A stretch of DNA of 64,000 bases from NCBI GenBank assembly GCA_964036195.1, contig OZ038458.1, positions 15,141,832 through 15,205,831 on the forward strand, read 5' to 3'. Made by a program: the position numbers and the translations under genes. Each line of letters begins with the position of its first letter. Position 1 is the stretch's first letter. Below, piece after piece: positions 20,137 through 32,800 of this stretch. Origin of the DNA: Sphaerolaimus hirsutus. Lineage: Eukaryota > Nematoda > Chromadorea > Monhysterida > Sphaerolaimidae. A model generated the notes under the pieces. The model made no database searches. It was not told the origin of the DNA and saw nothing but the letters and a program-made list of their open reading frames with translations.

Positions 20137-22262
20137 TCCGTGAATAAGCGTTGTTGCACTTGTCGTTCTGAAAGTAGCATCCTTTGTGGGCGGTATTTAA
20201 TTGCGATGGTGTAATTTCTTCGGGGCTGTATTGCCAAGAAAATTATCGACGTTCAGGTTTTTATATTCGGAGAAAATTTTTATAATAATCTTAAAAATAA
20301 TCTTATGTGTTAGAGGACTGGGGACAATAAAAATTCATCAGCTTCGTAATTAAACGGGAGGCAGATTCTGTTCTAAATTCAGAACTAGAAAGAAACACGC
20401 CTGCGATACGTCTCAATACCATGTAACGTGCAATCAATCCATGCAGGCATATGCTACTTTGGGAATGACGGTTTATAGTATTGATTGTGTGATACCATTT
20501 ATTGTGCTGATATTCGGGCTTGGTGCCAATTTCACAAGTCGACAAGTGGCGAGAAATTTGTAAGTGAAAAGCCAGGTTTGACTAAATTGGTAACTGATGT
20601 AAGGTACACAATTTCATTTGTAAGTTTATTTGTCACGTTGAGTTTAGGGATGGCCAAAAACGTTTTTTAACGACTCTGTTTTTTAAATAAAAAACGTTTT
20701 TTTTTTTAAATTTAAAACGTGTTTTTTAAAGCTCCCAGATATGTTATGGGTCAACATATACAGGTATATCAAACAATTGCCAGTACTTTGTGATGTTATA
20801 TATAGCCACAGAATGGCTGTGGAGCCATGGGATAGCATTATAAGTGGTGATTTTTTGCCAAAAATATTTACTTTTTGTCGACTTGTTATGTGTATCGCCT
20901 TTTGTCGAATGTTCGTGACTTTAAGTCATGTTTTGCATGGAATAGCACTTATACAAGGTTATAATATAAGGCTAATCCATTGACAGTGAAGGATCACACT
21001 GTAGAAGTATGTGGGAGCACATTGGCTGGATATTATATGCTACACTAACATATCACGGCTTATTATGACACAATAGCATGAACAAATGGAAGCTTTCACA
21101 CGAAAAATGCCTCAAAACCATTGAAAACAACCACAAATTGTAAAGTGTATGTGAAATTGCGCACAAAAAAATTGCAAAATACCTAGTACATAGTAAAAAA
21201 TTTTTTTGGCTGATGTTTAAAAAAACGGTTTCGATGGCTGTTTATAAAAAACGGTTAAAAAACGCCGGCCATCCCTAGTTGAGTTTCCACTTGAATAACA
21301 CCTTCGTCGATAGTCTTTGACTTGCGAAATTGGCACCTGAGGCACATGGGGGCAGTCCCAGACCCTGTAAAGTAAAGTGTCAAATGTAAAGTAAAGTGTC
21401 AAATGTCATGACAAATGTAAAGCAGAGTGTCAATTGTCATGCAAAGAGCCAATTGTGTGCCGTGTTCTATGTTTTTGTATCACCATCTTATTATCAAACC
21501 TAAGATTTGGATAGAAAAAACATAAGATCTGGGTACAAAAATAAGATCTGAATACACCATTGACACTAATTTAGATTTGGCATAATAATTGACGCTTTGC
21601 ATAACATTTGACACTTTACTTTTACACTTTGCAGGGTCTGGGATTGGCACCTGATCTGCACTTCACTGCGGATCGGTCGGTGTGTGGTGAATTCTTTAAG
21701 CCACGTGAAAAATTGTCTTTATATACTGGTTGTTCAGTTGGCATGTTGGATTTACCGTGAAGGTTGTTATGACATTCGTGCGTGATATCTCGCACAGGTT
21801 TTTGAGCTACTCAAATTCGAAGAGATACGAAACTCCAAATCTCACGCTTGTATACGTTCTGGAAATCAACGCGTAGCAAGTATTTACATGTAATCGCATC
21901 AAGTGCGGCTGAACCGCTTATATATTTACGAAAAGCACTACTGACACTTACATGATGACAAAGTGACTGAAAAAGTTTTAAAATTTTTGTTGTTTTTGAA
22001 AGTTTTTTTGTTGCTAAGATGACTTCGAATATTGGAATTTTTCAAGAAACGGTTTCCGAATTTTCTAGTTTAGTTATGGGACATTTTTCAAATTTTAAAA
22101 TTAATTAATGGAAGAGTATTATTAAATTTCACTCGAGAACTCAGTTGCGCTGAAGACGAATTACAATAGATACCACATTATTTGTCTTCACTTATGATGT
22201 AAAAGCGCCATTGCGGTATTTTAACGTATTTAGGTATTGACACCTATCCGAACCTAACTCAG
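20137..22262. other. Spacer between NCBP1 and the zinc-finger gene
   Basis: It holds the likely NCBP1 poly(A) signal (AATAAA, 20326-20331), a fold-back of AAAACGTTTTTTAA-type sequence at 20650-21275, and an F1-family element at 21349-21650 in minus orientation. The remainder to 22262 is AT-rich and I see no gene in it. The bases just before the zinc-finger ATG (CTAACTCAG|ATG) form a possible splice acceptor, so a non-coding first exon may lie in this spacer. Confidence 0.5.
21349..21650 (-). mobile_element. F1-family element in intergenic DNA
   Basis: On the plus strand it starts GGGGCAGTCCCAGACCCTGT and ends GGGTCTGGGATTGGCAC, so the sense strand is minus. It is longer (302 bp) than the intron-forming copies because of an inserted CATAAGATCTGG-type centre. 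Flanking trinucleotides are ATG and CTG, an imperfect 3-bp duplication. It lies outside any recognised gene. Confidence 0.7.
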
Positions 22263-25200
22263 ATGTCCAGCAACGATCGCAAACTGCGGCGTCTAGCGCC
22301 GCGGCCCACTGCAGCGACAGTGGTGGTTCCAAGCAGCCCCGCGCGCACGCCGGTGCGATTGCCCGACGGCCGCGTCGTGTTCAAGATGCCGATCAGCTCC
22401 AATAGGAGGCCGGTGCCGCGCGTGTCCGACCCGGTGCTCGCGCCCGCCCCGGCGGATGTGCTCATGCTCAACTGCGAAGTGTCCTCGTCGCAGATGCAGC
22501 CTTGCGAGACTGCGGCGAGCAGTTCTGACACAAGCTGGTTGAACAGCTGCGTGTTGCAGGACGTGAACGCGAGCAGTTCGGACACGCTCAGGTTGGTTTT
22601 GCGGCTCGGCGATGTAGCATATAGCCCTGGTTGTGTTTTCTGGTATTTCTGGAGTCCAGTTTCGATAAGATTGGTTCGTTTACATATTAGACTACATGTT
22701 TATTTTAGTGTTGCCGACATGCGCAGCGAAGTGGTTAATGCATGTTGATGCATACTGTAGTCTGTCCGTGTTTCATGCGCAAAACCGACTACTTTTTTGC
22801 CAGGACCCGCGACAGCTTGGAATCTGGCGGGTCGCACCATCTGCGCACCACATTCTCTCCCGGGCTGAACACTCTCATGCCCGCCGTGCCGCTGGTCGAC
22901 TGCGAGAGCGGCAACAGCACCCAGAAAGTGTACAAGTGCGGCGTGTGCGCGCGCGGCTTCTCGAGGCGTTTCATCTACCAGGTGCACTTGCGGACGCACA
23001 CGGGCGCCCGGCCTTACCAGTGCATGCTGTGCGGCCACGCGTTCAAACAGAACACCAACGTGCGGCGCCATATAAAGACTCATTTGGTTTGGGTTTTTTC
23101 TTTTTTTCTGTTTTTTCCCCCCGCTATTCTGAAATCGTTTTTTGAATTCTTAATTTTTTTCGTCTTTGTGATTTTGAGTTCAAGAACACCTTATCCAGTC
23201 AACTCAAATACCGTTCAAAGCTGATTTATGAGCTACTAAAATAGTCTGCTGGCTGTAAACTTGTTGTTGTATTGCAATGATCCACAGGCAGGCGGAATAT
23301 TAAATTCGCGGAAACTAAGCGCGAACCAGTAGTAAATTAATTTAGATTGCAGCAGAAGTACCCACCATATTTTCCTAGGAATAGCCCCAGGGCGTTTATT
23401 ATTTCGCCAGCAAATTTTGAGGCTAGGGACGTTTATTTGGGTGGGGGCTTATTCGCGGGGGTAATTTTTTCATCAGCTCGTTCAGACCTGGGGGAGGGGT
23501 ATATCGAGAGGGGCCGTCAATTCAAGGGGGGATAATTCAAGGAAATACGGTAGATTGTAGGTCTAAAAATGATTTCGTCATACGGCATACTTTCCAAATT
23601 GTAGGTGTTCCCATGTCTGGTTTCTGGAGAGCTGATGTCGGCGCAACAGCTGCAAACGAAAACAGTTGGTTATTTGGAGAAAAAACTTTTTGACTTTTTT
23701 GACAAATAGTTACCCCTTCGTAGGAAAATGGAAATACTGTCGTGCGGATTCCATGCCTATACTGTCGACTGGTGAGTTCCATCACCGTCACTTTTCACTT
23801 TTAAAAGAACCCTGGCGCAATAATGGCGTTATCTAGATCAGGGGATTGTTGGGTACAATAATTTTCTCATCCGACACCATTTCTTAACAAACGGTTTTAC
23901 TCAGAGCCAGAGTGGTTAGAATACCGGTGTTTTTGGAAAGCGTAAGCGTAAATACACTTTCCAAATTTTGAGTATGGGTACTAAAAGCGTAAGATATTTT
24001 TAAAATACCTAGCAAAGTGTAAAATCGTAAGCGTAAATTTTTTAAAAAGAGACTGCTCTTGCTGTTCAGAATAGGACAACACCATTGCTAAGACTTTTTA
24101 ATGAATGTATTGATCATTTCCATTGAATTTTTTTCACTAGGTGACACAATTTTTTTACCACACACTCATATTTTGAAATAATTTGTTCTTCTGTCGCGAT
24201 TTTCAGTCGGTTATTGCACATGCACAGTTGTTTTTTACACACGCTCTCATTCAATTTCGTTTTTTATAGTTTTACGCTTTTTCAAAAGCGTAAAACTGGG
24301 TTGTGTGAAATTCTTTTTACGCTTTTAGTACCCGGGTAATTTGGTCGTGTTTGCGCAAAAAAAGTGTACGGGTATTTTATGAAAGCGTAAGCATAAGCGT
24401 AAGAGTAAATATAAATACCCATTTACCCGGGTATTTCGGGTAAGCGTAAATACACTTTCACAAATCTGCTCAGAACTTCAACACGCAACCCCACCTAACG
24501 AGGCACCTGCGGCGAATGCACCAGCAAATGCGCCAGTTTCAATGCACCGCCGTCGGTTGTCCGCATTTTAGTCCGAATTTGGAACTGGCGCTGCGACATT
24601 CGCGCGAACACGCCGACAAAGGCGACAAGGTGTACTCGTGCGGGTGGAAACATTGCGAGCAGAGGTTCGACCGACTGGACAAAGTGGGTGATTATTGTTC
24701 GTTTTATGCTCGGGCTTTATGTCTGGTCTGGTGGGCGCGTTACGTGTAAAGTTGTCAAGTGACCAGGGGTCTCGAATGGGGGGGGTTGGGGGGGGGTTAC
24801 CCCCCCCCCCAAACCGCCCAGCTATCTATCTATCCCGGAGGCCGCTCAGCTATCTATCTATCCCGGAGGCAAAATTTATCTATCAAAAAAAAAAGCTATC
24901 TACCTATCTGGAGCGATTTTTCAGAAACTATACCCTAATTTTCGCTCAAAATCGCTATTTTTCATACCTATATTCCTATATTCATACCTAACCAGCGATT
25001 TTCACCTCCAAAATCACTGGTTCATGCGTCTAACTGCCTATTTTCAGCTATTTTAAGTACTATATGCTCTTGTATACCCATTTTGAGCTATTTTACACCT
25101 ACTTTTAGCGATTTTTCTCCCTTTTCTTCCTTCTATGCCCCGAAAAAGCCTTTATATTGAACCACCACAACCCCCCCCCCCAAACCCCCCCCCAGAAAAT

Positions 25201-28200
25201 TTTTCAGCTATCTATCCCTCCGGAGGAGCGATTTGCTATCTATCCAACCACTCGGAGGGTCAAAATTCAAGATACCCCTGCAAGTGACAGAAAATGATGA
25301 AAACACGATTAGTGAATAGTAAGTTGTATGCAGGGTTGGCAAAATCTCAGCAAAAAATAAAAATAAAATAAAAATAAAATGGAATATTCAAGAATAAAAT
25401 AAAATAAAATAAAATGGAAAATTTAAGAATAAAAATAAAAATTGTATAAAAATTCAAATTTTTGTAAAAATTTTGTAAAATTGTATAAAAATTCATATTT
25501 TTGTAAAATTGTATAAAAATTAATATTTTTTGTAAAATTTTGTCTCATTGCTCGAGTCTCTACCTATTTATTCATGGATCTGGGGGGTGTCCCAAGCATT
25601 GTAAAGTGTCAAATGTCATGTAAAATGTCATGCAAAGTGTCAATTGTTATGACAAATGTAAAGTACAGTGTAAATTGTCATGACATGTAAAAATTAAAGT
25701 ATCAATTGTCAAGCAAATTGTGTTCAAATCTCATGTTTTATTTCGAAATCTTATGTTTTGTATCCAAATTATGTTGTTGTTAACTCCAAAACTTTATGTG
25801 AACATTTGGATACAAAAACATAAGATTTGGATATAAAACATACTATGGATACAAAAACACAAGATTTGGATACACAATTTACACTTTGCATGACATTTGT
25901 CATGACAATTGCCACTTTGCTTGAAATTTTACATGACACTTGACATTTTGCATGACAATTGATACTTTACTTTACATTTGTCATGACAATTGACACTTTG
26001 CATGACATTTTACAAATGTGCCCAGCACACTCCAGTAGTCCTTCCTCTGAAAATGCAAACCATTCTTATCAATAATTGTAACTTTACACTTGCAGCTAGC
26101 TAACAATACATATTGCATGCAACTTTTGAAAAGTAAGGGAAAAATTTGTCACAGGTTTTTCATGTAAGGTCTAATTATAACATTTTTCTGGCCTTGCATG
26201 CATGTTTCTGATTTTTTGTAAAATTTTTGTACAATTTTTGTAAAATTTTTGTAAAATGAGTCATTTTATTTTATTAATGACTTTTGGGAATAAAATAAAA
26301 TAAAATAAAATGAAACAAGAATAAAATTAAAATAAAATAAAATTTTTATACAATTTTTATACAATTTTACTAAAATGAATTTTTATAAAACCAACCCTGG
26401 TTGTATGTGAAGCAACACGAATTTATGGCTGATCATTTACACGATTTTCAACTCATTCGCGTTCCAAAAATGGTTGATTTTCCGAAAATATAATAATTAT
26501 TATTTGGTCTCAGAAAATATCTCAAAACTTTTCGTGTAATTAAATCTCGCTGGAAAAACCTGGATACATAACTAAATATATGCCAAAATTTTCATTATAT
26601 AAAAAAATCTGGTTTTCTTTATTATTGAAAAATAGCTGTATTCTCACAGGCAAGTCAGCATCAGCATTCCCATGGAAACAACGGGGAGCCTGTCGTAGAT
26701 GTGAACCAGTCCAGTCCGGGATCTAAGCCACCGTTTGTGATGGCTTTTTTCATTTTGCTGAACGGCAATTTTTTTAAAAATTTTATTGGCGACCAGGTCA
26801 TTTCGCTGCTTCGATTGCAACAAAAGTTTCAAGTCGGTCGCCCAAATGCGGAAACACCGCTCTACTGTGGTTCACGAACACAAGTGAGTTCAAATTAACT
26901 GATGGAACATTTTTATTTTCCAATCCATTTCGGGATTTGGGGTTTTTCAATCATGATAAATCAGGGGTCTCCTAGGGGGGGCTGCCCCCCCCCCAAATCG
27001 GCCAGCTATCTATCTATCCCGGAGGCCGCTCAGCTATCTATCTATCCCAAGGCAAAATTTTTGGCTACTACCCCAAAGACCCCCCTCAGATCGCTCAGCT
27101 ATCTATCTATCTGGAGTGGTGTTTGAGAAATTTTGCCCCAATTTTCGCTCAAAATCACTAATTTTTGCACCTTTTTATAGTTTTTTTTTACCTTCAAAAT
27201 CATGCTTTCCGGCTATATACATGGTTGTATACCTATTTTTAGCCATTTTAAAGCTACTTTTAACTGGTTATTAGCGATTTTTTCTCCTTTCTGCCTTTTT
27301 AACCTTGAAAAAGCTTATATATTGTACCCCCCCAGCCCCCCAGCCCCTCAGCCCCCCCAGAAAAATTTTTAGCTATCTATCCATCCGGAGGAGCGATTTG
27401 CTATCTATCCAGCCCACGCGAGGGCCAAAATCTTGGAGACCCCTGTGATAAATACCGTATTACCTCGAAATACGCCCATGGGGTACTTTTTTCACCAGCA
27501 AATTTGGGGGGGGGGATTCGTGGCTGGCTTATTCGAGTGGTTCTTATTTCGTCAGAAAATTTCGTGAAGTATCGTAGTAAAGAATAGGCCAAAACATACC
27601 CAAAAGTGGTAAATTCAAGAGGGGGGGGGGGGGTTAATCCACATACAAGGTACTGCGGTATGTTAGATTTGATTGTAAACTGCACAGTCAATAAACTTTT
27701 CGATATACGTCGATGCCTTTTGCCAGATGTTCTCAATGCGATCGTTCGTTCGTGAAACTCAAACATCTGCGAAGTCACGTTGCGAGACACGGTGGCACCG
27801 GACTGGCTCACACTTGTTCCCAATGCGGACGACAATATTCCGATCAGAGGGCGCTGCATGTATGTTGTCAGCTCAATATTGTTGCCTATATATTTTTGAG
27901 ATAGCAGTGCGAGGATAAAAAGGATGAGTAGGTATACTCCGCGGGCCGCATGCTGTGCATTTTTGTGAAGGAAACACTCCCTTGTGACGTCATCGATAAT
28001 GAAATCAGATTCGTTGCAAAAAAAAACACGAGAAAACGCTTCAGAGTATAAAACTCGCTTGTTGCTTGTACGCGATCCCGCCCTTTTCTTTGTTAAATAT
28101 TGTTTTGTGAAGGTGCGTACATAAGTATCCGCGTTATTGACTAACATAAGTTATTTTGGACGCATACTCTGCGGTCGTCCGAGTATAACCACTTTTGCAG

Positions 28201-29184
28201 AGGCACGCGACCATACACCATGGAACGGCGGCGCTTTCGTGTCGTTTCTGCGGACGGTCGATGCGGCGGCACGATATCTTACAGAGGCACTTGCGCACTG
28301 CTCATGCGACCAGCCGACGCTTCAGGTAGTATTTTTGGATTTTGTCAAGTGGTTTTGAGTCGGCTTTTACACAGTTTTTTGTGACGACAAAAATGTTTGA
28401 CGATCTAGTGTGCATAATTGCGTCATCTATAAAATTTGATGTTTGTCCAACAAAGAGGTTGATCGTCATTGAGGCAGAAACCTCAATTATCGTAGCAGAA
28501 AGATGGGTAAAAACTCAAACATTTTTGTCGTCACAAAAAGACAGTGTGGAAGTCACCTTTACGAAATTTGTGAGTGATGATTAGTGATGGAAAGGTACCG
28601 GGGCACCGGTGCCTCGATGCTGGGCACCGAAGGGCACCAGCACCGGTGCTGGTGCGGTGCGGTGACATTTTTCAAGAGTGCCCTGCTGGTGCCGGTGCCG
28701 TTTTTCAGAATAGCAGCAGTGCCGGTGCGGTGCGGGGCCATTTTTTGGCCGGTGCTAAAGGTGCCAGCTGCCAGGTGCCCTTTCTGAGGATAGGCAGAGG
28801 TGCCGGTGCGGTGCGGTACCATATTTCCCGGTGCCTTTTCCATCACTAGTGATGTTACGTCAAGGTTTCGCGTCATTACACTTATAATATTTCTCTTCTA
28901 CAGTAAAATCCAAAGCCGTGTTCAGATGCACGCTGCCGCGCTGCGGCGCGTCTTTCATGCGGCGCGACCACCTGGTCAGACACATCGGAGCTCACGGCCG
29001 ACGCGAACAAGGAGTGACCGAGTCTGCCGCTGCTCCAGTTGAATCTACAGCCGCCGCAAGTGCGAGCGCGGCTGTTCCCGCGACGCGTCACTTGCCTTGT
29101 CCGAAGTGTGATCGGGCATTTGCGTGGCCCAGCGATCTGCGGCGCCACGTTCCGAAGTGCTCAAAGAAGTCACGCGTCAGTTGA
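22263..29184 (+). CDS. C2H2 zinc-finger protein, about 11 fingers, 9 exons including a 48-base micro-exon
   Basis: Exons: 22263-22591, 22804-23086, 23724-23771, 24474-24683, 26650-26708, 26797-26883, 27727-27859, 28201-28325, 28926-29184; joined length 510 aa. The N-terminal 130 residues are Ser/Pro-rich without a recognised domain. Fingers begin about residue 150: YKCGVC, YQCMLC, IPCLYC, FQCTAVGC, YSCGWKHC, FRCFDC, KCSQC, HTCSQC, LSCRFC, FRCTLPRC and a terminal LPCPKC of C2HC type. Several use CX4C spacing, as in TFIIIA-like or GLI/ZIC-like fingers. Five fingers are split by introns; finger 3 needs the micro-exon (..IPCLYCRL) joined to NFNTQPHLTRHLRRMH, which restores exact CX2C-X12-HX4H spacing. 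The junction 26708/26797 uses a weak donor and is the least certain. It is presumably a nuclear DNA- or RNA-binding protein; the subfamily and target are unknown. Confidence 0.85.
23355..23560. repeat. Poly-G/poly-C family (F10) piece in zinc-finger intron 2
   Basis: Sequence of the TATTTCCTAGGAATAGCCCC ... GGGGGGATAATTCAAGGAAA type ends in AATACGGTA, the inverted terminus of the family described at 3535. The micro-exon 23724-23771 lies 160 bases downstream. Confidence 0.55.
23905..24475. repeat. F9 (AAGCGTAAGCGTAA) element in zinc-finger intron 3
   Basis: AGAGTGGTTAGAATACCGGT at the left and ACACTTTCACAAATCTGCTC at the right enclose GCGTAAGCGTAA arrays, CCCGGGTA motifs and an AT-rich centre. 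The right end reaches the splice acceptor of exon 4. Confidence 0.55.
24760..25290. repeat. CTATCTATC / poly-C element (F11) in zinc-finger intron 4
   Basis: AGGGGTCTCGAATGGGGGGG at the left and CAAGATACCCCTG at the right enclose poly-C tracts, CAGCTATCTATCTATCCCGG repeats and a T-rich centre. Further copies are at 26965-27450 (zinc-finger intron 6) and at the window end (63770-63985). Confidence 0.65.
25335..26400. mobile_element. 1.07-kb AATAAAATAAAA element with an F1-like core (F12), zinc-finger intron 4
   Basis: Outer inverted ends CAGGGTTGGCAAAATCTCAG and TATAAAACCAACCCTGG bound arrays of AAAATAAAAT and TTTTTGTAAAATT. The inner part (about 25590-26035) has F1-like TGTAAAGTGTCAAATGTCAT repeats. 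A second copy with the same outer and inner layout lies at 31680-32655 inside the ZP gene, so this is one composite element that moved as a unit. Confidence 0.7.
27932..28188. repeat. TATACTCGGCGGACCGC-type MITE (F20) filling most of zinc-finger intron 7
   Basis: GTATACTCCGCGGGCCGCAT at the left mirrors TGCGGTCGTCCGAGTATAAC at the right. Other copies with cleaner ends are at about 33738-33995 (TACTCGGCGGACCGCAAAGT ... GCGGACCGCCGAGTATAC) and 39888-40278. It lies 12 bases before exon 8. Confidence 0.65.
28370..28550. repeat. Inverted repeat in zinc-finger intron 8
   Basis: TTTTTTGTGACGACAAAAAT at 28373 is mirrored by AACATTTTTGTCGTCACAAA at 28518, separated by about 120 bases. It is a small fold-back element with no coding capacity. 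Confidence 0.7.
28580..28856. repeat. TAGTGATGGAAA element with CGGTGC arrays (F8)
   Basis: TTAGTGATGGAAAGGTACCG at the left and CGGTGCCTTTTCCATCACTA at the right form inverted ends; the interior consists of GGTGCCGGTGCGGTGCGG units. It ends about 70 bases before the last zinc-finger exon. The array-plus-TIR layout is the same as the YAGGGT families. Confidence 0.8.
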
Positions 29185-29899
29185 GTTGTGGGTTCATTTT
29201 CGCTCGTGTACGTTGCATATTTTAACGTGATTTAGCTCGATAAGTTACTATGATAAAGAGGACATTGAAATGAGTTTTTTAAAAGGACCCAGTACGATGG
29301 TTCAAACGGGACCACGGTCCCGGTACATGGGTCGGCAAAATTTCGGGACTGAGACACCCCAGTCCCGATCCGGATAAAAAAATGCCAGTACCGGTTCCGG
29401 CACCGATTCCCCAGTCCCGGACCCGAGAAAAACTTCCTGGTCCCGGTTCGAAAAACTGGTCCCGTTTGAACCCTACCCAGTATTACTGGAAACTGGCGCC
29501 ATTTCAACCCGAAATCCGCAACCGTGGGGTTAATCGAGTGTAAACACCTTGAGTATTCTTAAATTATACAAAACGATAAACGAAGCGTGAATAACAAATA
29601 GATAAATTTCACACCAACTTATGAAAACTGTCGCTTTGTCGCGGACTAGAACTTTGGCGGAACAACCCTCACATTGCACATTGGGGACCGCACACACTAG
29701 TTGACATCATAATTCGTGTCAACTAAATTCATCTAGAGCAAAGTTAATTTTATGTCGTGACCCTTACCTAATTTTCATTCTTTCTGTTAAGCGTGATGTT
29801 TTAAATTTTTTTGTGTTATTTAGTTGACATTCAGTTGACACGAATTTGCTATGTCAACTAGTGTGCGTGAGCCCAATGCGCGCGCCACCACAATCGCAT
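29185..29899. other. Spacer between the convergent zinc-finger and ZP genes
   Basis: It holds an F4b element at 29298-29475 (GGTTCAAACGGGACCACGGT ... CTGGTCCCGTTTGAACCCTA with CGGTCCCGG units) and an F2 element at about 29690-29875 (CACACTAGTTGACATCATAA ... GCTATGTCAACTAGTGTGCG). No clear poly(A) signal was found for either gene. Nothing else is recognised. Confidence 0.55.
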
Positions 29900-32800
29900 T
29901 CATAACTTGTTGACGATCGAACTGGACAACTTCTTTCTGCCGCGTTTGCGGGTCGGCTTGCGCGCGTAGCAGGCGTAGTAGATGACGGCCACCAGGGCGG
30001 CGGCCAGCAGCGACGACAGCACGCCCAGCGCCAGCACCAGCGCCAGCGTGGCACCGCAGTTGCACGGCATGGTGAACGATGAGTTCCTGTGTCGCCCGCC
30101 TTTGTTGCCGCTGGCCCGTCGCGCTGCGAAAGTTTGCTGTGGTGTTATTTTGGGCACTGTGATGTGGAATACAAGCGCAGACTAGGGTTGGGAATCCGAC
30201 CCGAACCCGATACCCGCACACCTTTTGGAACCGAAACCCGATACCCGAACCCGAAACTACTACCCGAAACTAGGAAAATTATATGATTTATTCATGCTTT
30301 CTTTCTTGCAACAAAAAAATGCGATTTTAAATTTCTGAAATACTGTTTCTGTACTTTTCAAAAGTACGCGTACATTTGAGTACAGGTACTTTTTAGAAGT
30401 ATACCTATGTAAGTATATTTACCGAGTACATATATATATGTACGTAAAGTGTGTATAAATGTAAATACATTTTAACAACAGTGTAGAAGTGTCGCGATGG
30501 CGATGTCTTCAACTTACACTCCTCATCGAACATGTCGTTTTGCGATAGCGTTCGCACCAAATCGCCGTCCGCGCCGTCGAGTTGATCTTCCACCGGCCCC
30601 TCCAAACTGGCGGTGCTCGCCTGCGGGTCGAATATGACCACCAGGTCGTTCTCACTGACCACGTCCACCGTGGGAGCGTTCGCCAGCACCGCGTCTGTCC
30701 TGGCGCGGCGCTCCCTAGCCGCCGACAGCACTGCGTGGTCCTGCGCGGCCACTTCTGCAGCTGCGGCTTCGTAGCTGCGCGCCAGCTCGTCCATCAGCGC
30801 CGTGTTCGACGACAGCGCGCTCGCCAGGTCGTCAGCGTCCGTGTCGTTCAGCTCGGGCACGGCCAGCTGAAACACCTAAACGTTGTGAGGCCTCTATGCG
30901 ACCGGGAGTTGGATGGGCGATTTTGAGCTCGTTTTCGGGATTCATTTTTTTTGCGGCGATAATGTGAAAGGCTTCTTGTAACGTTTATCAGTGCATCTTT
31001 TTCTCTCAATGTATCGTCCGGTTTGCCCCCCCTCCCCCGCGAAAAAAAAACCTGGTGCCAATTCCGCAAAAAGACAAGTGAGACGTGAAATTGGAAGTAG
31101 GAAGTGAAAAGTGCCGTGAATTCGTCCTTTCAGTTGTTTATTGTTTGTTCTTTAATATATTTTTGACTTCTCATTTCACTGCACTCTTCACCATTTCACT
31201 TCTCCTGTTGCGGAATCGGCCCCAGCGCACGCTTACGCACCCTGCCATAGAAATCATTCCAATTTTCGATGTCGTTTCTGTCCTTCGACTCCATGTCCAA
31301 GGTGCTGTCGCGCATCGCGTCCCGTATCAAGTACTCTAGCAAGGGCTCGTCGTATTGCGGCGGGTTGTGGTCGATGAAAAAGTTCGCCCGCGGTGGCCGC
31401 AGTGTGAGCAACGTGTTCTGAGAGTGAAGGGCATCGTTTAATGTTTTTAATTGATTTTTATGTATTGAGTCACTACTTCTAGTTGCCTTCAAAAAAAAAT
31501 TAAAATCGGCATGAATGAAACTTAAAATTCTGCCGGTGCTGACGATGAGTGCAGAAATGTGTTTCCTTTGTGCCACTATTTTCGTGGACCATGAAATTTG
31601 CAGTTTTGAAGTGGCGGTCCCATGAAAGAGCTACACAATTAACGGCACAATGCCTGACGCTGAACTGCGGCGGCATCGTGGCCAGGATTGGTTTTATAAA
31701 AAAAATTTGTATAAAAATTGTATTTTATTTTTATTTTATTCTTGTTTCATTTTATTTTATTCCTAAAAGTCGCTAATCAAATAAAATGACACCATTTTAC
31801 AAAAAGATTACAGAAATTTTACAAAATTTTTACAAAATTTTTACAAAAAATCAGAATCTGGCATGCAAGGCCAGAAAACAGTTATCTTAAGACCTAAACA
31901 TGAAAAACAGATGAAGTGACAAATTTTTCTGTCACTTAAAAAGTTAGTATTGTAAGCTAGTTGCAGGTGTAAAGTTACAATTATTGATAACAATGGTTTA
32001 CATTTTCAGTAGGACTACTGGAGTGTGCTCAGTGCATTTGTAAAATGCCATGCAAAATGTCAATTGTCATCACAATTGCAAAGTCAAGTGTCAATTGTCA
32101 TGCAAAATGTCAAGTGTTGTGTAAAATGTAAAGCAAAGTGTCAATTGTCATGACAAATGTCATGCAAAGTGTAAATAAATGGTGTATCCAAATCTTCTGT
32201 GGTTTTTCTATCCAAAGCTTGTGTTTTCTATCCAGATCTTATGTTTTTGTATCCAAATGTTCAAGATTTGGATAAAAAAACATAAGATTTGGTACAATTT
32301 GCTGGACAATTGATGCTTTATATTTGTCACGACAATTGACAGTTTACTTTACGTTTGTCATGACAATTGACACTGCATGACATTTTACATGACATTTGAC
32401 GCTACATGACTTAGGACTACCCCCAGTTCCGTGAATAAACATGTAGAAACTCAAGCAACAAGATAATTTTTTACAAAAAATATTAATTTTTATACATTTT
32501 TACAAAAATACGAATTTTTATACAATTTTACAAAAATTCGAATTTCTATACAAGTTTTATTTTTATTTTGAAATAGTCCATTTTATTTTATTTTATTCTT
32601 CAATTTTCCATTTTATTTTAATTTTATTTTTTTCTCTGAGATTTTGCGAACCCTGACCGTGGCATTATCACGCATTTCCACCCTTTCCCCTCACCGCTGT
32701 TAAGGCAAGTACACGTGAATTCGCACGCTTCCCGTGCCCACGCATTCAGCTCTAGGCTGGGGTGCATACTTGCAGAGTGAACGCATTTGCCGAGCAGTCA

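Noticed and set aside
27401-28147. 248-residue minus-strand open frame
   Set aside because: It runs antisense through zinc-finger exon 7, a poly-C element and an F20 MITE; there is no family resemblance and the composition follows the repeats.
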